This document shows positions 9,802-18,195 of a DNA stretch of 64,000 nucleotides, in pieces. Made by a program: the position numbers and the translations under genes. The notes beneath the pieces were generated by a model that saw only the letters and a list, made by a program, of their open reading frames with translations, searched no databases and was not told where the DNA came from. Position 1 is the first letter of the stretch, and each line of letters starts with the position of its first letter. This DNA comes from Nocardia sp. NBC_00403 (lineage in GTDB: Bacteria; Actinomycetota; Actinomycetes; Mycobacteriales; Mycobacteriaceae): contig NZ_CP107939.1 of assembly GCF_036046055.1 (NCBI RefSeq), positions 5,890,001 to 5,954,000 on the forward strand, given 5' to 3'.

Positions 9802-10704
9802 TCAGTCCGGCAGCCAGTGCAGCTCGTGTGCCAGGGTTTTGGCGACGGCACGGATGCGGCGGTGTAGTGGTGACTGCACGCGCGGGAGGACCAGGTGGAT
9901 CGTCAAGGTGGGTGCGCCCTGCAGCGGTCGCCAGGTGAGACCGGCCGTTTGTGTCGTGACCGCGGCTTCACCGGCCGGGGCGAGGGTGAGCCCGTCGCGC
10001 AGGTCGCGCTGAGACATGTCGAAAGAGACTGCGGGCGTGTGGAATCGGGGGGTTGGCCGGGTGTCGCGGAACAGGGCGGACAGCTGATCGTGGATCACGG
10101 GGTTGGCCGCACGGTCGGGGAGTCGCAGCGGATACGCGGCCGCATCGGCGATCTCGATCTCCGGGTGTTCGGCCAGCGGATGATGCTGCGCCAGCTGGAC
10201 CCCGATCCGCTGACGCCGCAGCAGGAACCGGCGCACGGCACGACCCGGCTGTTCACCGCGGGTGATCCCCGCATCGATGCGGCCGTCGGCGACCGCGAGG
10301 GAGATCTCCGGTGTCGCCATCGGGACCGCGCCGACCTCGAGTCCCGGGCTGCTGCGAATGAGCCTGTCCACCAGGGCCGGTGCCGTCTCGGCCCCCGCGC
10401 TGAGGCTGTATCCGATGCGCAGCGTGCCCAGTTCACCGGCCCCCGCGCTCCGGGCGATGTCCCATGCCCGGTCCAGCGCCGCCAGCGCTGGCGGCGCGGA
10501 CTCCGCCAAAGCCGCACCGGCCGTGGTCAATACGACGCTACGCGTGTTACGAACCAGCAGGGCCGTACCGAGTTCCGCCTCCAATCGGCGCATCCGGGCA
10601 CTGAGTGCGGGCTGCGCGATACCGATCCGTGCGGCCGCGCGGGTGAAGTTCAACTCCTGCGCCAGCACCAGAAAGTACCGCAGGCTCACCGTATCCGGCG
10701 CCAC
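9802..10704 (-). CDS. LysR-family transcriptional regulator
   Basis: 300 aa, the usual LysR length. The N-terminal winged helix is clear: SLRYFLVLAQELNFTRAAAR, then IGIAQPALSARMRRLEAELG. The rest is the substrate-binding-like effector domain. I chose the GTG at 10704, preceded by a strong AGGGGGAGGG. Upstream, GATA at 10719 and TATC at 10743 form part of an inverted repeat in the divergent region, a plausible LysR site. It is transcribed away from the intact DUF1330 gene at 10893, which is the natural candidate target. Confidence 0.85.
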   Translation of the reverse strand: MAPDTVSLRYFLVLAQELNFTRAAARIGIAQPALSARMRRLEAELGTALLVRNTRSVVLTTAGAALAESAPPALAALDRAWDIARSAGAGELGTLRIGYSLSAGAETAPALVDRLIRSSPGLEVGAVPMATPEISLAVADGRIDAGITRGEQPGRAVRRFLLRRQRIGVQLAQHHPLAEHPEIEIADAAAYPLRLPDRAANPVIHDQLSALFRDTRPTPRFHTPAVSFDMSQRDLRDGLTLAPAGEAAVTTQTAGLTWRPLQGAPTLTIHLVLPRVQSPLHRRIRAVAKTLAHELHWLPD

Positions 10705-10892
10705 ATGCCCTCCCCCTCGATTGATAACGATCCGTTTTGAGTCTATCCCGTATCGGTCTTTCCCTCGACCGCACATCAAGCCCTAACCTGCGCATATGAC
10801 GATTCCACTGACCGCAGTACCCGTCGCCGGGATCGATCGATCTGAGTGTCAATTCGAAGTCGGACGTGTCCGGCCGAACACAGGAGGTTTTC

Positions 10893-11186
10893 ATGACTAA
10901 GGGCTACTGGGTCAGTGTCTACCCCGCCATTTCCGACCCTGAGAGGCTGACTGCCTACAACAAGCTGGCCCGTCCGGCTGTCCTGGCTGGGGGCGGGCGC
11001 GTCCTGTCCCGTGGCGGTCGAGTCGTCGCCCACGAGGCCGGAATCACGCAACGCGTCGTTCTGATCGAGTTCGACAGCTTTGAACAGGCCGTCGCGGCAT
11101 ACGAGAGCGAGGCATACCAGAAGGCGCTGGTGGCCCTCCCCGACGGCGTCGAGCGCGACTTCCGCATCATCGAAGGCATCGACTGA
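10893..11186 (+). CDS. DUF1330 family protein (intact copy)
   Basis: 97 aa, start at ATG 10893 preceded by the strong site AGGAGG. It is a member of the small ferredoxin-like-fold DUF1330 family, identified by its opening MTKGYWVSVYPAISDPERL, the central GGRVLSRGGRVVAHEAG, the strand RVVLIEFDSFEQAVAAYES and the ending VERDFRIIEGID. Related proteins act as small dimeric enzymes or ligand binders, but the role here is unknown. It is divergent from the LysR gene and is the functional paralogue of the amber pseudogene at 7111-7404. Confidence 0.8.
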   Translation: MTKGYWVSVYPAISDPERLTAYNKLARPAVLAGGGRVLSRGGRVVAHEAGITQRVVLIEFDSFEQAVAAYESEAYQKALVALPDGVERDFRIIEGID

Positions 11187-11699
11187 CCGGCGGGCCCAGC
11201 CATCGCTGAGCATCCGTCACCTGATACGCACGCGGTGCTGAACGACGACTCACGAGACGAGTTCGCAGCCATGCCCCGCGTCCCAGTTCGTCGTCGACGT
11301 CCTCGACGGCCTGATCCCTGTCGGGCGGATCGAAGAAGCGACGCGACGTCCGGGCCAGCTGGACTGTCTCGCTGACCTCGTCGACAAAACTCACCCTCGC
11401 CCGAAGCGAACCGCGAACCGCTTCTCACACGACAGATCGGTCCAGCGAACACAAGGCTTCGATGACCAGGGGCGCATCCTGCATCCATCTGCCGTGTGCC
11501 CCGTCGGGGCTACCCGGCACGAATCCTGGACCACCGCAACTGGGTAGCACGACTATCGGCTCCCCTTCCGATCAGGCCATCAGACTTCTCGAGGTGATCG
11601 ACACCCAGTCCCTGACCTCGTCCTGATCTCCTCGGCCAGTTGACAATCCGCGAGCATCAAGCGAACGTTTGACCGTTGATTTCTAACGAGAGGTGATCC
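11187..11699. other. gap without recognised gene
   Basis: About 510 bases. One plus-strand frame around 11285-11540 reads as if it might once have been coding (QFVVDVLDGLIPVGRIEEAT), but it has no start, no ribosome site and no family I recognise. The last 15 bases hold the GAGAGGTGATCC ribosome site of the next gene. Confidence 0.4.
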
Positions 11700-12479
11700 T
11701 TGATACGTACGTTACGGACCATCGGCGCGGGCTTGGCCAGCGCGGCGATCGCAGTCGCCACCCTCGGCCCGGCTGCGTCGGCCGACCAGCCGGCGGCGGA
11801 CGGCCCCGGAGCACTGGTGTTCGCGGACGAGTTCGACGGTACTGTGATCGACCAGTCGAAATGGGCCATCCACTCGAACGCGGAGCCCGACCAGTGCCTC
11901 GCGAACAAAGGCAATCAGCAGCTCGAGTGGCACACCTGGGACGCGCTGTCGGTCGGCAACGGCGTACTGACGGTCACTGCGCGCAAGGACAACCCGCAAC
12001 CGGGGTACGAGTGGTCGAGCGGGCTGATCACCACCGGGCAGGCGTGCGGGCACGACCCGGCCCACTCGTTCGCGGTGAAGCCTGGTGACTACGTCGAGAC
12101 CCGGCTCAAGCTCCCGGCGGCGAAGGGGTTCTGGCCGTCGACCTGGACGTGGAACGGGAACGGTTCGAACGAACAGGACACCTACGAGTTCTACAGCGAC
12201 AACCACCGCAAGCTGTACCTGACCAATCACCAGTCGGGCGGTGGCAGTTGCCCGTACGAATCCCCGACCGACCTCACCACCGACTGGCACACGATCGCCG
12301 AACGCCTAGGCCCGAACAAAACCACCTGGTACCTCGACGGCCGCCAGATCTGCGAACAAGGCCCGTACTCCGGCACGGGTGACGCCCTGATTTTCGACCT
12401 CTTCGTCTACGCTGGCATCCCACCCACGGTCACCCAGGAGTCGACGCAGGTCGACTACATCCACGTCTACCGCCCCTGA
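11700..12479 (+). CDS. secreted glycoside hydrolase family 16 (beta-glucanase type)
   Basis: 259 aa. It begins at TTG 11700 with the ribosome site GAGAGGTG, then a Sec signal peptide with cleavage near residue 28 (PAASA-DQ). The mature protein has the GH16 jelly-roll signatures VFADEFDGTVIDQSKW near the N-terminus and a catalytic box NEQDTYEF, fitting the ExDxxE pattern (E158, D160, E163). GH16 enzymes cleave beta-1,3 or beta-1,3-1,4 glucans or related polysaccharides by a retaining mechanism. Q159 in place of the usual aliphatic residue of the box is slightly unusual. It is probably a stand-alone nutrient-scavenging or cell-wall-glucan enzyme; no partner genes lie nearby. Confidence 0.85.
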   Translation: MIRTLRTIGAGLASAAIAVATLGPAASADQPAADGPGALVFADEFDGTVIDQSKWAIHSNAEPDQCLANKGNQQLEWHTWDALSVGNGVLTVTARKDNPQPGYEWSSGLITTGQACGHDPAHSFAVKPGDYVETRLKLPAAKGFWPSTWTWNGNGSNEQDTYEFYSDNHRKLYLTNHQSGGGSCPYESPTDLTTDWHTIAERLGPNKTTWYLDGRQICEQGPYSGTGDALIFDLFVYAGIPPTVTQESTQVDYIHVYRP

Positions 12480-12748
12480 CCCACCACCCGCGTTCAACGA
12501 CTTGATCATCACACCCTCGTGACCGGAAGCGAGCGCGCCGTCGAAGTACCGGGCAAGGCCACGATCTTCGTCTTGCCGGACCGCGTCTCGCGGACGGTCT
12601 CCGAGGCCTGCGCGACATCCGAGAACAGGCGGTAACCCCGGGGTGTGACATATCGCTCAGGACTGCTGTTAATTCACCATTGGCAGAGCTGCGAAAGCGT
12701 CAATAAACTGGACACCTTTGGACGGGCCGGACGGTGAGACCCATGGCC
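12480..12748. other. intergenic stretch, possible gene scrap on minus strand
   Basis: The minus strand of about 12520-12640 reads GYRLFSDVAQASETVRETRS then GKTKIVALPGTS before a stop. It resembles a C-terminal tail of a larger protein, but I cannot assign it. Nothing else was seen. Confidence 0.3.
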
Positions 12749-12895
12749 TCATGGCGCGGGTGCACGCACCTGTTCTGGCAGGACGTCCGATCGAATGCCT
12801 TTCCAAGCAGTGTGCCGCAAAGAACCAGACGTGGCCTCCCTGAACTCGATCTGACCAACCAACAACGGTTCCACCCAATGGGCATGGCTCGCGAT
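12749..12895 (-). pseudogene. ATP-dependent DNA ligase C-terminal fragment
   Basis: The frame reads AHWVEPLLVGQIEFREATSG followed by SLRHTAWKGIRSDVLPEQV. This matches the end of the OB-fold of actinobacterial LigC/LigD-type ATP-dependent ligases (xHWVxPxLVGEVEFxEWTxxGxLRHPxWxGLRxDKxPxEV). Only about the last 45 residues remain and nothing ligase-like lies upstream. Confidence 0.6.
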
Positions 12896-12909
12896 CTCCG
12901 GATGCCGAC

Positions 12910-13233
12910 CTAGCGGGTTCCGCCACAGGTGTCGGCCTCGTCGGTCCACGGTTCGAACTCGGGTGGGCGACCGGCCCAAGTTCGTCGGCGGTCATACACT
13001 TTGACACGAGCGCTTGGCAGTCTCCACATCGCTCGCTTGACGAGTTCGTCGTTGTAGTCGACGTCGTGGCCGACAAACCAGATCGTGTCGGCTCCCTTCG
13101 CGGTTCGGCTGGCTGTACGACGTTCGAACTGCGTCGGCCGCAGTTGCACCTCCAGCGCGTACGGCGGTTGCGGCACGAAGATGTCGGCACGGATGTTCGG
13201 GTCTTCGGGGGCAAATCGGCATGTGGGGTCCAC
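12910..13233 (-). pseudogene. CoiA-like nuclease-fold fragment
   Basis: 107 aa frame containing NIRADIFVPQPPYALEVQLR, then RRTASRTAKGADTIWFVGHD. The RAD...EVQ spacing with a following Gx(D/V)TIWF strand is the core of the CoiA/PD-(D/E)xK-like nuclease family, which appears in competence proteins and mobile-element proteins. The frame begins in the middle of the domain and there is no ribosome site, so I read it as a truncated gene. A longer overlapping frame (12669-13235) looks like a shadow. Confidence 0.5.
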
Positions 13234-13258
13234 ACCGCCGGAATCCGGCGGTAAGCCC

Positions 13259-13359
13259 GCTATCGCAGATAATTCGCGGAGTCGGCACCACTTGGCGGGC
13301 GCATCTGCCCAGGTCAGCGCCGGAGCTACCGCAGATAATTGGCATTTGTCTGCGCTAAC
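13259..13359. repeat. recombinase-site-like repeat cluster beside IS5
   Basis: Two direct copies of a 19-mer, GCTATCGCAGATAATTCGC (13259-13277) and GCTACCGCAGATAATTGGC (13325-13343), differ at two positions. A third, inverted copy, TTGTCTGCGCTAAC (13346-13359), follows the second at once, so 13325-13359 is an imperfect palindrome. The IS5-type element begins seven bases further on. The geometry (two inverted core arms plus a distant direct arm) resembles a site-specific recombinase target or an element end. Confidence 0.55.
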
Positions 13360-13365
13360 TCCTTA

Positions 13366-14270
13366 GAGCGTGTCTCATGTCGTGGCCTTCCGGGCTTTCG
13401 TGAGTTTCTTGAAGCAGGTCAGTGCTGCGGCGAGGGTCAGGAAGGCGCAGAAGTGTGTGTCTTTGCGGTCGTATCGGATGGAGAGTCGGCGGTAGCCGAA
13501 CAGCCAGGCGATGGATCGTTCGATGACCCAGCGGTTCGGCCGAGCTTCGGGCTGGACTCGATACCTTTGCGGGCGATCCGGACACCGATTCCGCGCTGAC
13601 GTACCCACCGGCGCAGTTCGATGTGGTCGTATGCCTTGTCGGCGTGGAGTTTTCCGGGTTTGCGTCGCCGCGGTCCACGCCGGGATCGCACTGCCGGGAT
13701 CGCTCGGACGAGTGGTTTGAGTGCGTCGGCGTCGTTGGTGTTAGCCGCCGAGACCGCGACCGCGAGCGGAAGCCCGTTGCGGTCGGACAGCACGTGGATC
13801 TTCGAGCCGGTCTTGCCGCGGTCGACTGGGCTCGGTCCGGTCATAGGGCCCCCTTTTTGGCTCGTACCGACGCCCCCGTCGCAGACCGCGCGGGACCAGT
13901 CGATCAAGCCTTCGCTGCCGAGTTCGTCGAGGATTGCGCGATGTAACCGGCGCCAGAGCCCGGCCTCGGTCCACACGGTGAACCGCCGATGCGCTGTCGG
14001 CACGCTCACCCCGAACGACGGCGGTAGCAGCCGCCACGCGCAACCACTGGTCAGCACGAACACGACCGCCGTGAACACCGCTCGTTCATCGGTCGGCGCG
14101 GTCCCACGCCCTGCGGGCGCTCGGAGAACTTCGGCAGCAACGGCTCGACCAGCGCCCACAACTCATCCGGCACCAGCCGCCGCGACAGATCATCGACCAC
14201 AGCCAGACATCATGCTGCACAACCGATTACGACACACCCCAGACCAACCTCAGCGACATGAGACACGCTC
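13366..14270 (-). mobile_element. IS5-family insertion sequence
   Basis: 905 bp bounded by perfect inverted repeats: GAGCGTGTCTCATGTCG at 13366-13382 and its complement CGACATGAGACACGCTC at 14254-14270. The dinucleotide TA flanks both ends, consistent with the short YTAR/TA-type target of this family. It contains one transposase reading frame on the minus strand, which is broken. Confidence 0.85.
13375..14200 (-). pseudogene. IS5-family DDE transposase, frameshifted
   Basis: The N-terminus from GTG 14200 reads VDDLSRRLVPDELWALVEPL. A shift near 14095 leads to the main frame (PTDERAVFTAVVFVLTSGCA, then WRLLPPSFGVSVPTAHRRFT). DDE landmarks follow: DGGVGTSQKGG, then DRNGLPLAVAVSAANTNDAD and HADKAYDH. 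A second shift near 13565 moves to the ending RNRCPDRPQRYRVQPEARPN, RWVIERSIAWLFGYRRL, which carries the final Glu. Programmed frameshifting is known in some IS5 subgroups, but two shifts at these positions fit decay or base-call errors better. Confidence 0.75.
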
Positions 14271-14550
14271 TAAGCGAGGTGATCCGGGGAATACAGACCA
14301 GTTGAATACAAGTCCTTACCAGTCCCCCGGGCCCAGTAGGACGTCGAACGTGGGAAACGAACTGACCTTTGGGCGGCAGCGTTCGGGTGCTTAGGAGCCC
14401 CTAACGCTGTCCGGCTACGTCCTACGACGCCCGACCTCGGCGGCGTAGGCGTCGGCGGGGGCGCCCGGAAGGTTGGTCCACCGCACCACCGGCACGGTTT
14501 TCTGCGCTACGAGTCGATGTGCGAGGTGTTAAACAGCAGCGGTATGGGTT
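14271..14550. other. intergenic, no gene seen
   Basis: 280 bases. The only structure noticed is a small hairpin TTAGG-AGCC-CCTAA at about 14392-14405. No coding frame is convincing. Confidence 0.4.
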
Positions 14551-15075
14551 TCAGCTGCCCGCGCTGCCGGTGGAAGGTCGCGCCCTGCGCAGTTCGCAGG
14601 CCAGCCGGTCGGCGTCCGGCTGGTCCTCGCCGGAACGGGCGCAGCCCTGCGAGGTGTAGCCCCGTTCGTTGTAGCCTTGCCGGTCGTAGCCCCACCTGTC
14701 GTAACCCCAGCGATCGTAACCCCACCGGTCGTAGCCCCAGACATCGAAGCCGTCGGGGCCGTAGGGGTCTTCCGGCTCAACAGGTTTCGGAAATGACGGA
14801 GTCGTCACGGGCGGTTCGGTCGTGACCGGCGGAACACTGGTGACCGGCGGCGTGGTCGTCACCGGCGGCACGGTGGTTACCGGCGGCGCGGTCGACACGG
14901 GCGGCACAGTCGTCACGGGCGCGATGGTGACAGGTGCGGTAGTAGCCGGGGGTTGATCAGGGGTTGCGAATGCCGGTATGACCAACGCGGCCGGAGCAAG
15001 CACCACCGTCCCGGCGACTGCGGCCAGCAGGACCGACTGTCGAACCGTGCGCGGACTTCTCCTCCAATGAGACAT
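14551..15075 (-). CDS. secreted repeat protein: Thr/Pro/Val stalk and WGYDR repeats
   Basis: 174 aa, start at ATG 15075 with GGAGGT five bases upstream. An Arg-rich start and a hydrophobic core (SVLLAAVAGTVVLAPAALVI) form a signal peptide ending near AFA. A low-complexity stalk of about ten PPVTT-like units follows, then an acidic linker and a tandem array DVWGYDRWGYDRWGYDRWGY continuing into DRQGYNERGY. The array DNA (about 14650-14750) is a 15-bp tandem repeat, so unit number can change in frame. The C-terminus has two cysteines (CARSGED, LACELRR). Stalk plus aromatic repeat suggests a surface-displayed or wall-associated protein. No enzymatic domain is visible and I do not know the function. 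Neighbours are mobile DNA on both sides. Confidence 0.7.
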   Translation of the reverse strand: MSHWRRSPRTVRQSVLLAAVAGTVVLAPAALVIPAFATPDQPPATTAPVTIAPVTTVPPVSTAPPVTTVPPVTTTPPVTSVPPVTTEPPVTTPSFPKPVEPEDPYGPDGFDVWGYDRWGYDRWGYDRWGYDRQGYNERGYTSQGCARSGEDQPDADRLACELRRARPSTGSAGS

Positions 15076-15329
15076 CGTTGACCTCCAACTCGAGATAAGC
15101 GCGCTCGCCGCACCCGAGTCCCCTATCGGTCGAATGTCCAAATTTGCTACACAGCAGAGAGTTTGCTTCCCCACCCGGGACGGGGAAACCTGCTCAACGC
15201 GCGGAGATGGCCGAACCCCTCCCATAGTGTGATCAGCACCACGGAGTTCGACGCACACGATCATCGGGGTGCTCTCAATAGGTCAGCGCAACACTGGATT
15301 CTCACGATGAATCGGGGATGTGGTGTGCG

Positions 15330-15722
15330 ATGACGAGGACGGCGTTATCCGAGGTCGAGGTCGATGAGGTGTGGCGGCGATGGCGGCCGGGTCAGGCGGT
15401 GAAAGTGCTTGCCCGCGAGATGCGCAGGCATCCATCGACGGTGCGTGACCTGCTCAAACGCTGTGGTGGGGTGCGGTCCGCGCCTCGCCGTCGCGGCCAG
15501 TTGCGGCTGAGTTTGATTGAGCGGGAAGAGATCTCACGTGGGTTGGCCGCAGGTGAGTCACTGCGCGCGATCGCTGCCCGGCTGGGGCGAGCGCCCTCGA
15601 CGATCACCCGCGAAGTCGCCGGCAACGGCGGTCGGCACCGGTATCGCGCCCTGTCCGCCGATCATGCGGTGTGGGCGCGAGCAGTGAGACCGAAACCGAC
15701 CAACGCGCGCCCAGCGACATAG
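15330..15722 (+). pseudogene. IS30-family transposase N-terminal fragment
   Basis: About 130 aa starting MTRTALSEVEVDEVWRRW. Two helix-turn-helix segments are visible: GQAVKVLAREMRRHPSTVRD, and ERLEEISRG-like EEISRGLAAGESLRAIAARL followed by GRAPSTITREV, the HTH_38 signature of IS30 transposases. The DDE core is missing: similarity stops near 15700 and a stop follows at 15720-15722. Confidence 0.7.
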
Positions 15723-15946
15723 CGCGCACAGATGTCTACAACCATGCGGCAGACGTTTCCGGTGGTGCCTGTCACGACAATCTTCGCGTAATCGCTACGA
15801 TGCGAACGGCTACTCGAGCAAAAATAGTGCAGGTCAGAGCGCCTGCGGCACAATGCTTCCGGGCTCCGATTCTGTCACCGACACCCTGGCACGATTCGAA
15901 AATGCGTTCTATCATCGGTTCCGTCGACGGCTGATGAGCGAAAGAA
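15723..15946. other. intergenic with possible open frame
   Basis: A frame covering about 15815-15961 reads LPGSDSVTDTLARFENAFYH and ends just inside the next gene. It lacks a visible start. I cannot tell whether it is a degenerate gene. Confidence 0.25.
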
Positions 15947-16159
15947 GTGGCCGAATTGGCTGATGAACAGGTAGACCCGACGGCGGACGAAGACGACTAC
16001 GACGTCAACTTGGAGGAACCCGTCATCGACTCCGCTGTGCCGACCACTTGGCAGGAATTCGCCGAGGATGCCCGGACAGGACAGTCCGGCAACGTCGCGC
16101 CTGTGGCCATAGAGGGGTTCAGCGTCACTCTTCCCGGGGCGGCCCGCCTCATCGAGTAG
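15947..16159 (+). CDS. hypothetical protein, 70 aa, possibly interrupted gene
   Basis: Acidic protein starting at GTG 15947 after GAAAGAA. It ends GFSVTLPGAARLIE at a TAG (16157-16159). The same frame stays open after the TAG for another 33 codons with coding-like text (LVLDRHAGHIGRDFDLPHFS, GVTHYSAEDL) and stops just before the IS110 gene. This looks like an older, longer gene with a nonsense codon, later truncated by the IS110 insertion. Family unknown. Confidence 0.4.
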   Translation: MAELADEQVDPTADEDDYDVNLEEPVIDSAVPTTWQEFAEDARTGQSGNVAPVAIEGFSVTLPGAARLIE

Positions 16160-16273
16160 ACATTGTCACTCGTGTTGGATCGCCATGCCGGCCACATCGG
16201 GCGGGATTTCGACCTGCCGCACTTCTCTGGGGTAACGCACTATTCGGCAGAAGACCTCCGATCGTGCTAACTG

Positions 16274-17533
16274 TCAAGCCGCGGCCGATGTTTCAGGTTT
16301 GGCGGCGGGGTGTCCGAAGGCCTTCACCGGGTCGTAAACCTGGTGGGTCTGTAGGCAGTGATAAAGCTGGCCGAGCATCTTGTTGAACAGATGCCGGACC
16401 GCCGGGGCGTGACGGTCACCATGCTGACGACGCTGACGGTAATGCTGTTGAGCTGGACCAGGATTCATCACCATCACTGCGGCCCAGACCCAGCCGACCG
16501 CAGCTAGACGGTCGTTCTTGATCCGGCGGTAACTGATCGAAATGGACTTGCCCGATGCCCGGGTGACCGGCGCAGACCCAGCGTAGGACTTCAGCGCTCG
16601 AGCATCAGCGAAGCGCCGGCGATCATCGCCGAGCTCGGCAAGTACCCGGGCGCCGGTCGAGTCGGCCAACCCCGGAAAGCTGGTGATGACGGCGTAGTCC
16701 GGGTGGGTGCGGAACAGCTCGGAGGCCGCCTGTTCCAGGTCGCGGGCGCCGTCGCAGGCCGCGTTGAGCATGGCGAGAATGGCCAGGGCCTGGCGACCCA
16801 TCGCCGTTTCGACCATGACCGGTTGTCGCAGTTGCGGTGTGCGGAGCTTGTCGATGATCTCCGCGGCAAGTCCGTCGACGCCGCGCTGACGTCCGGCCCG
16901 GCGCAGTGCTGCGGCGACGCGAGATTTGGTCAGCTTCGCGGCCGCCGCTGGGGTCGGCGCGACCGCGAGAATGGCTCGGGCCTCGGGTTCGGCGAGGTTG
17001 GTGGCCGAGCGGGCGCTGAAGGTTTCCAGGAACGCGGGATAGTACTCGCGCAGCAGCGAGCGCAGCTCGTTACCCGCTTTGGTGCGCCGCCAGATAGCGT
17101 CCTGCTGGGCGCGGGCCAACACCGAGATCGCTTGTGCGAGCTCGGAATCAGCAGGAAGCGTGCGGTGCAGATGAGCGTCGGCCCGCAGAATGTTGGCCAG
17201 CGTCATGGCGTCGGCGTGGTCGGATTTAGCCCTGGCCAGGCTGTGGCGTTCACGGTAGCGGGCCACCGCCATCGGGTTGATCGCGTAAATCGGCCGGCCG
17301 GAGGCTCGGATTGCGGCAACCAACAGGCCGCGGGGAGTCTCGATCGCGACCGGGATCGGATCCTCGGCGTTGTCGCCGGCGTCGGTGAGTAGCCCCGTCA
17401 GCGCGGCGAAACCCGCAGGGTCATCGCCGATCCGCTTCTTGGCGACCAATTTGCCGCCGACGTCGATGATCGCGATGTCGTGATGGCCTTCGGCCCAGTC
17501 GATACCGCAGTAATGGTTCAATTCGTCCTCCAT
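16274..17533 (-). CDS. IS110-family transposase (intact)
   Basis: 419 aa. The N-terminal RuvC-like DEDD domain has D12 (GIDWAEGHHD), E65 (VAIETPRG) and D105/D108 (KSDHADAMTL). The C-terminal Tnp_20 domain has AGSAPVTRASGKS at 318-330, placing the likely catalytic serine at S327. IS110 enzymes recombine donor and target DNA through a serine step with Holliday-type strand exchange, guided by a structured bridge RNA encoded at the element end. All key residues are present and the frame is unbroken, unlike most IS genes in this window. Confidence 0.9.
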   Translation of the reverse strand: MEDELNHYCGIDWAEGHHDIAIIDVGGKLVAKKRIGDDPAGFAALTGLLTDAGDNAEDPIPVAIETPRGLLVAAIRASGRPIYAINPMAVARYRERHSLARAKSDHADAMTLANILRADAHLHRTLPADSELAQAISVLARAQQDAIWRRTKAGNELRSLLREYYPAFLETFSARSATNLAEPEARAILAVAPTPAAAAKLTKSRVAAALRRAGRQRGVDGLAAEIIDKLRTPQLRQPVMVETAMGRQALAILAMLNAACDGARDLEQAASELFRTHPDYAVITSFPGLADSTGARVLAELGDDRRRFADARALKSYAGSAPVTRASGKSISISYRRIKNDRLAAVGWVWAAVMVMNPGPAQQHYRQRRQHGDRHAPAVRHLFNKMLGQLYHCLQTHQVYDPVKAFGHPAAKPETSAAA

Positions 17534-17775
17534 CAGGCAAGGGTCTTTGCGCTGGTCGGAACCCGAGTGAGAACGCGCAGCGCCCTACTTACAAGCCTCT
17601 GTGGGCTGGCCTCCGATGAGCTGTTCGCGATCCCAGCGCACCCCCACGGCGCCGGTCTGCATCAGAGCTCGAAGGCTCTCGCGTTGAAGCGGGCGTCCAG
17701 CCGTGGGAGCGGGCTCGAACCACGATCGATCCCACCCGATAACGGCGGCCGGACCGCGGAAGACACACCGTGACA
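17534..17775 (-). ncRNA. candidate IS110 bridge RNA / 5' noncoding end
   Basis: About 240 bases directly upstream of the IS110 transposase start. Members of the IS110 subgroup carry the bridge RNA in this 5' noncoding end. Visible structure on the minus strand includes the hairpin AGAGC-CTTCGA-GCTCT and two copies of GTGGGATCG/CTGGGATCG about 90 bases apart. The true boundary of the element, the target-binding and donor-binding loops and the core dinucleotide were not resolved. The call rests on position and family knowledge, with modest support from the hairpin. Confidence 0.4.
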
Positions 17776-18195
17776 TCGGAATCCGGCCGCCGCCGCACCA
17801 CCGGTTGTCCGCGGTCTTCTGCGAGGGCTCCAGGCCCCACGGACGTTCAGGGATCGCGGTGGCGAGATCAATCCTTCGCAGTTAAGTAGCGGACGTTCGC
17901 GAACGCCCGCGCAGCGGCATGAGCGTGCGTTGCTGACCTATGTGGCGTCCGGGCGGCACCCTTCCCTCGACCGGGCAGCGACGACCCGAGCATCGAACGA
18001 GGCCGCCGCGGCTGGTGGCGTCGCTTCGGTGCTGCCGATCAGCACGCCAGGGTTGTCAGTTCCCTTGCGCCGGAATACTTCCGGGAACGCTGTTCCGACT
18101 TCTTTGCGGACGCCGATGGAGTGGACTCGGTGTTCGACCGAGCATTGTGCCTGTAGGGTTCGGTGAGCACCCCAGACCGTCACCGCGTGGCGTGA
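17776..18195. other. intergenic, no recognised gene
   Basis: A 12-bp perfect palindrome CGTTCGCGAACG lies at 17894-17905. Overlapping open frames on both strands (17930-18237) show no family features. The sequence just before 18196 is where similarity to the recombinase begins, so a deletion or insertion edge is likely near 18190. Confidence 0.4.

Noticed and set aside
12669..13235. 188-codon minus-strand frame
   Set aside because: It overlaps two better-supported scraps (CoiA-like and ligase) in other frames and has random composition.
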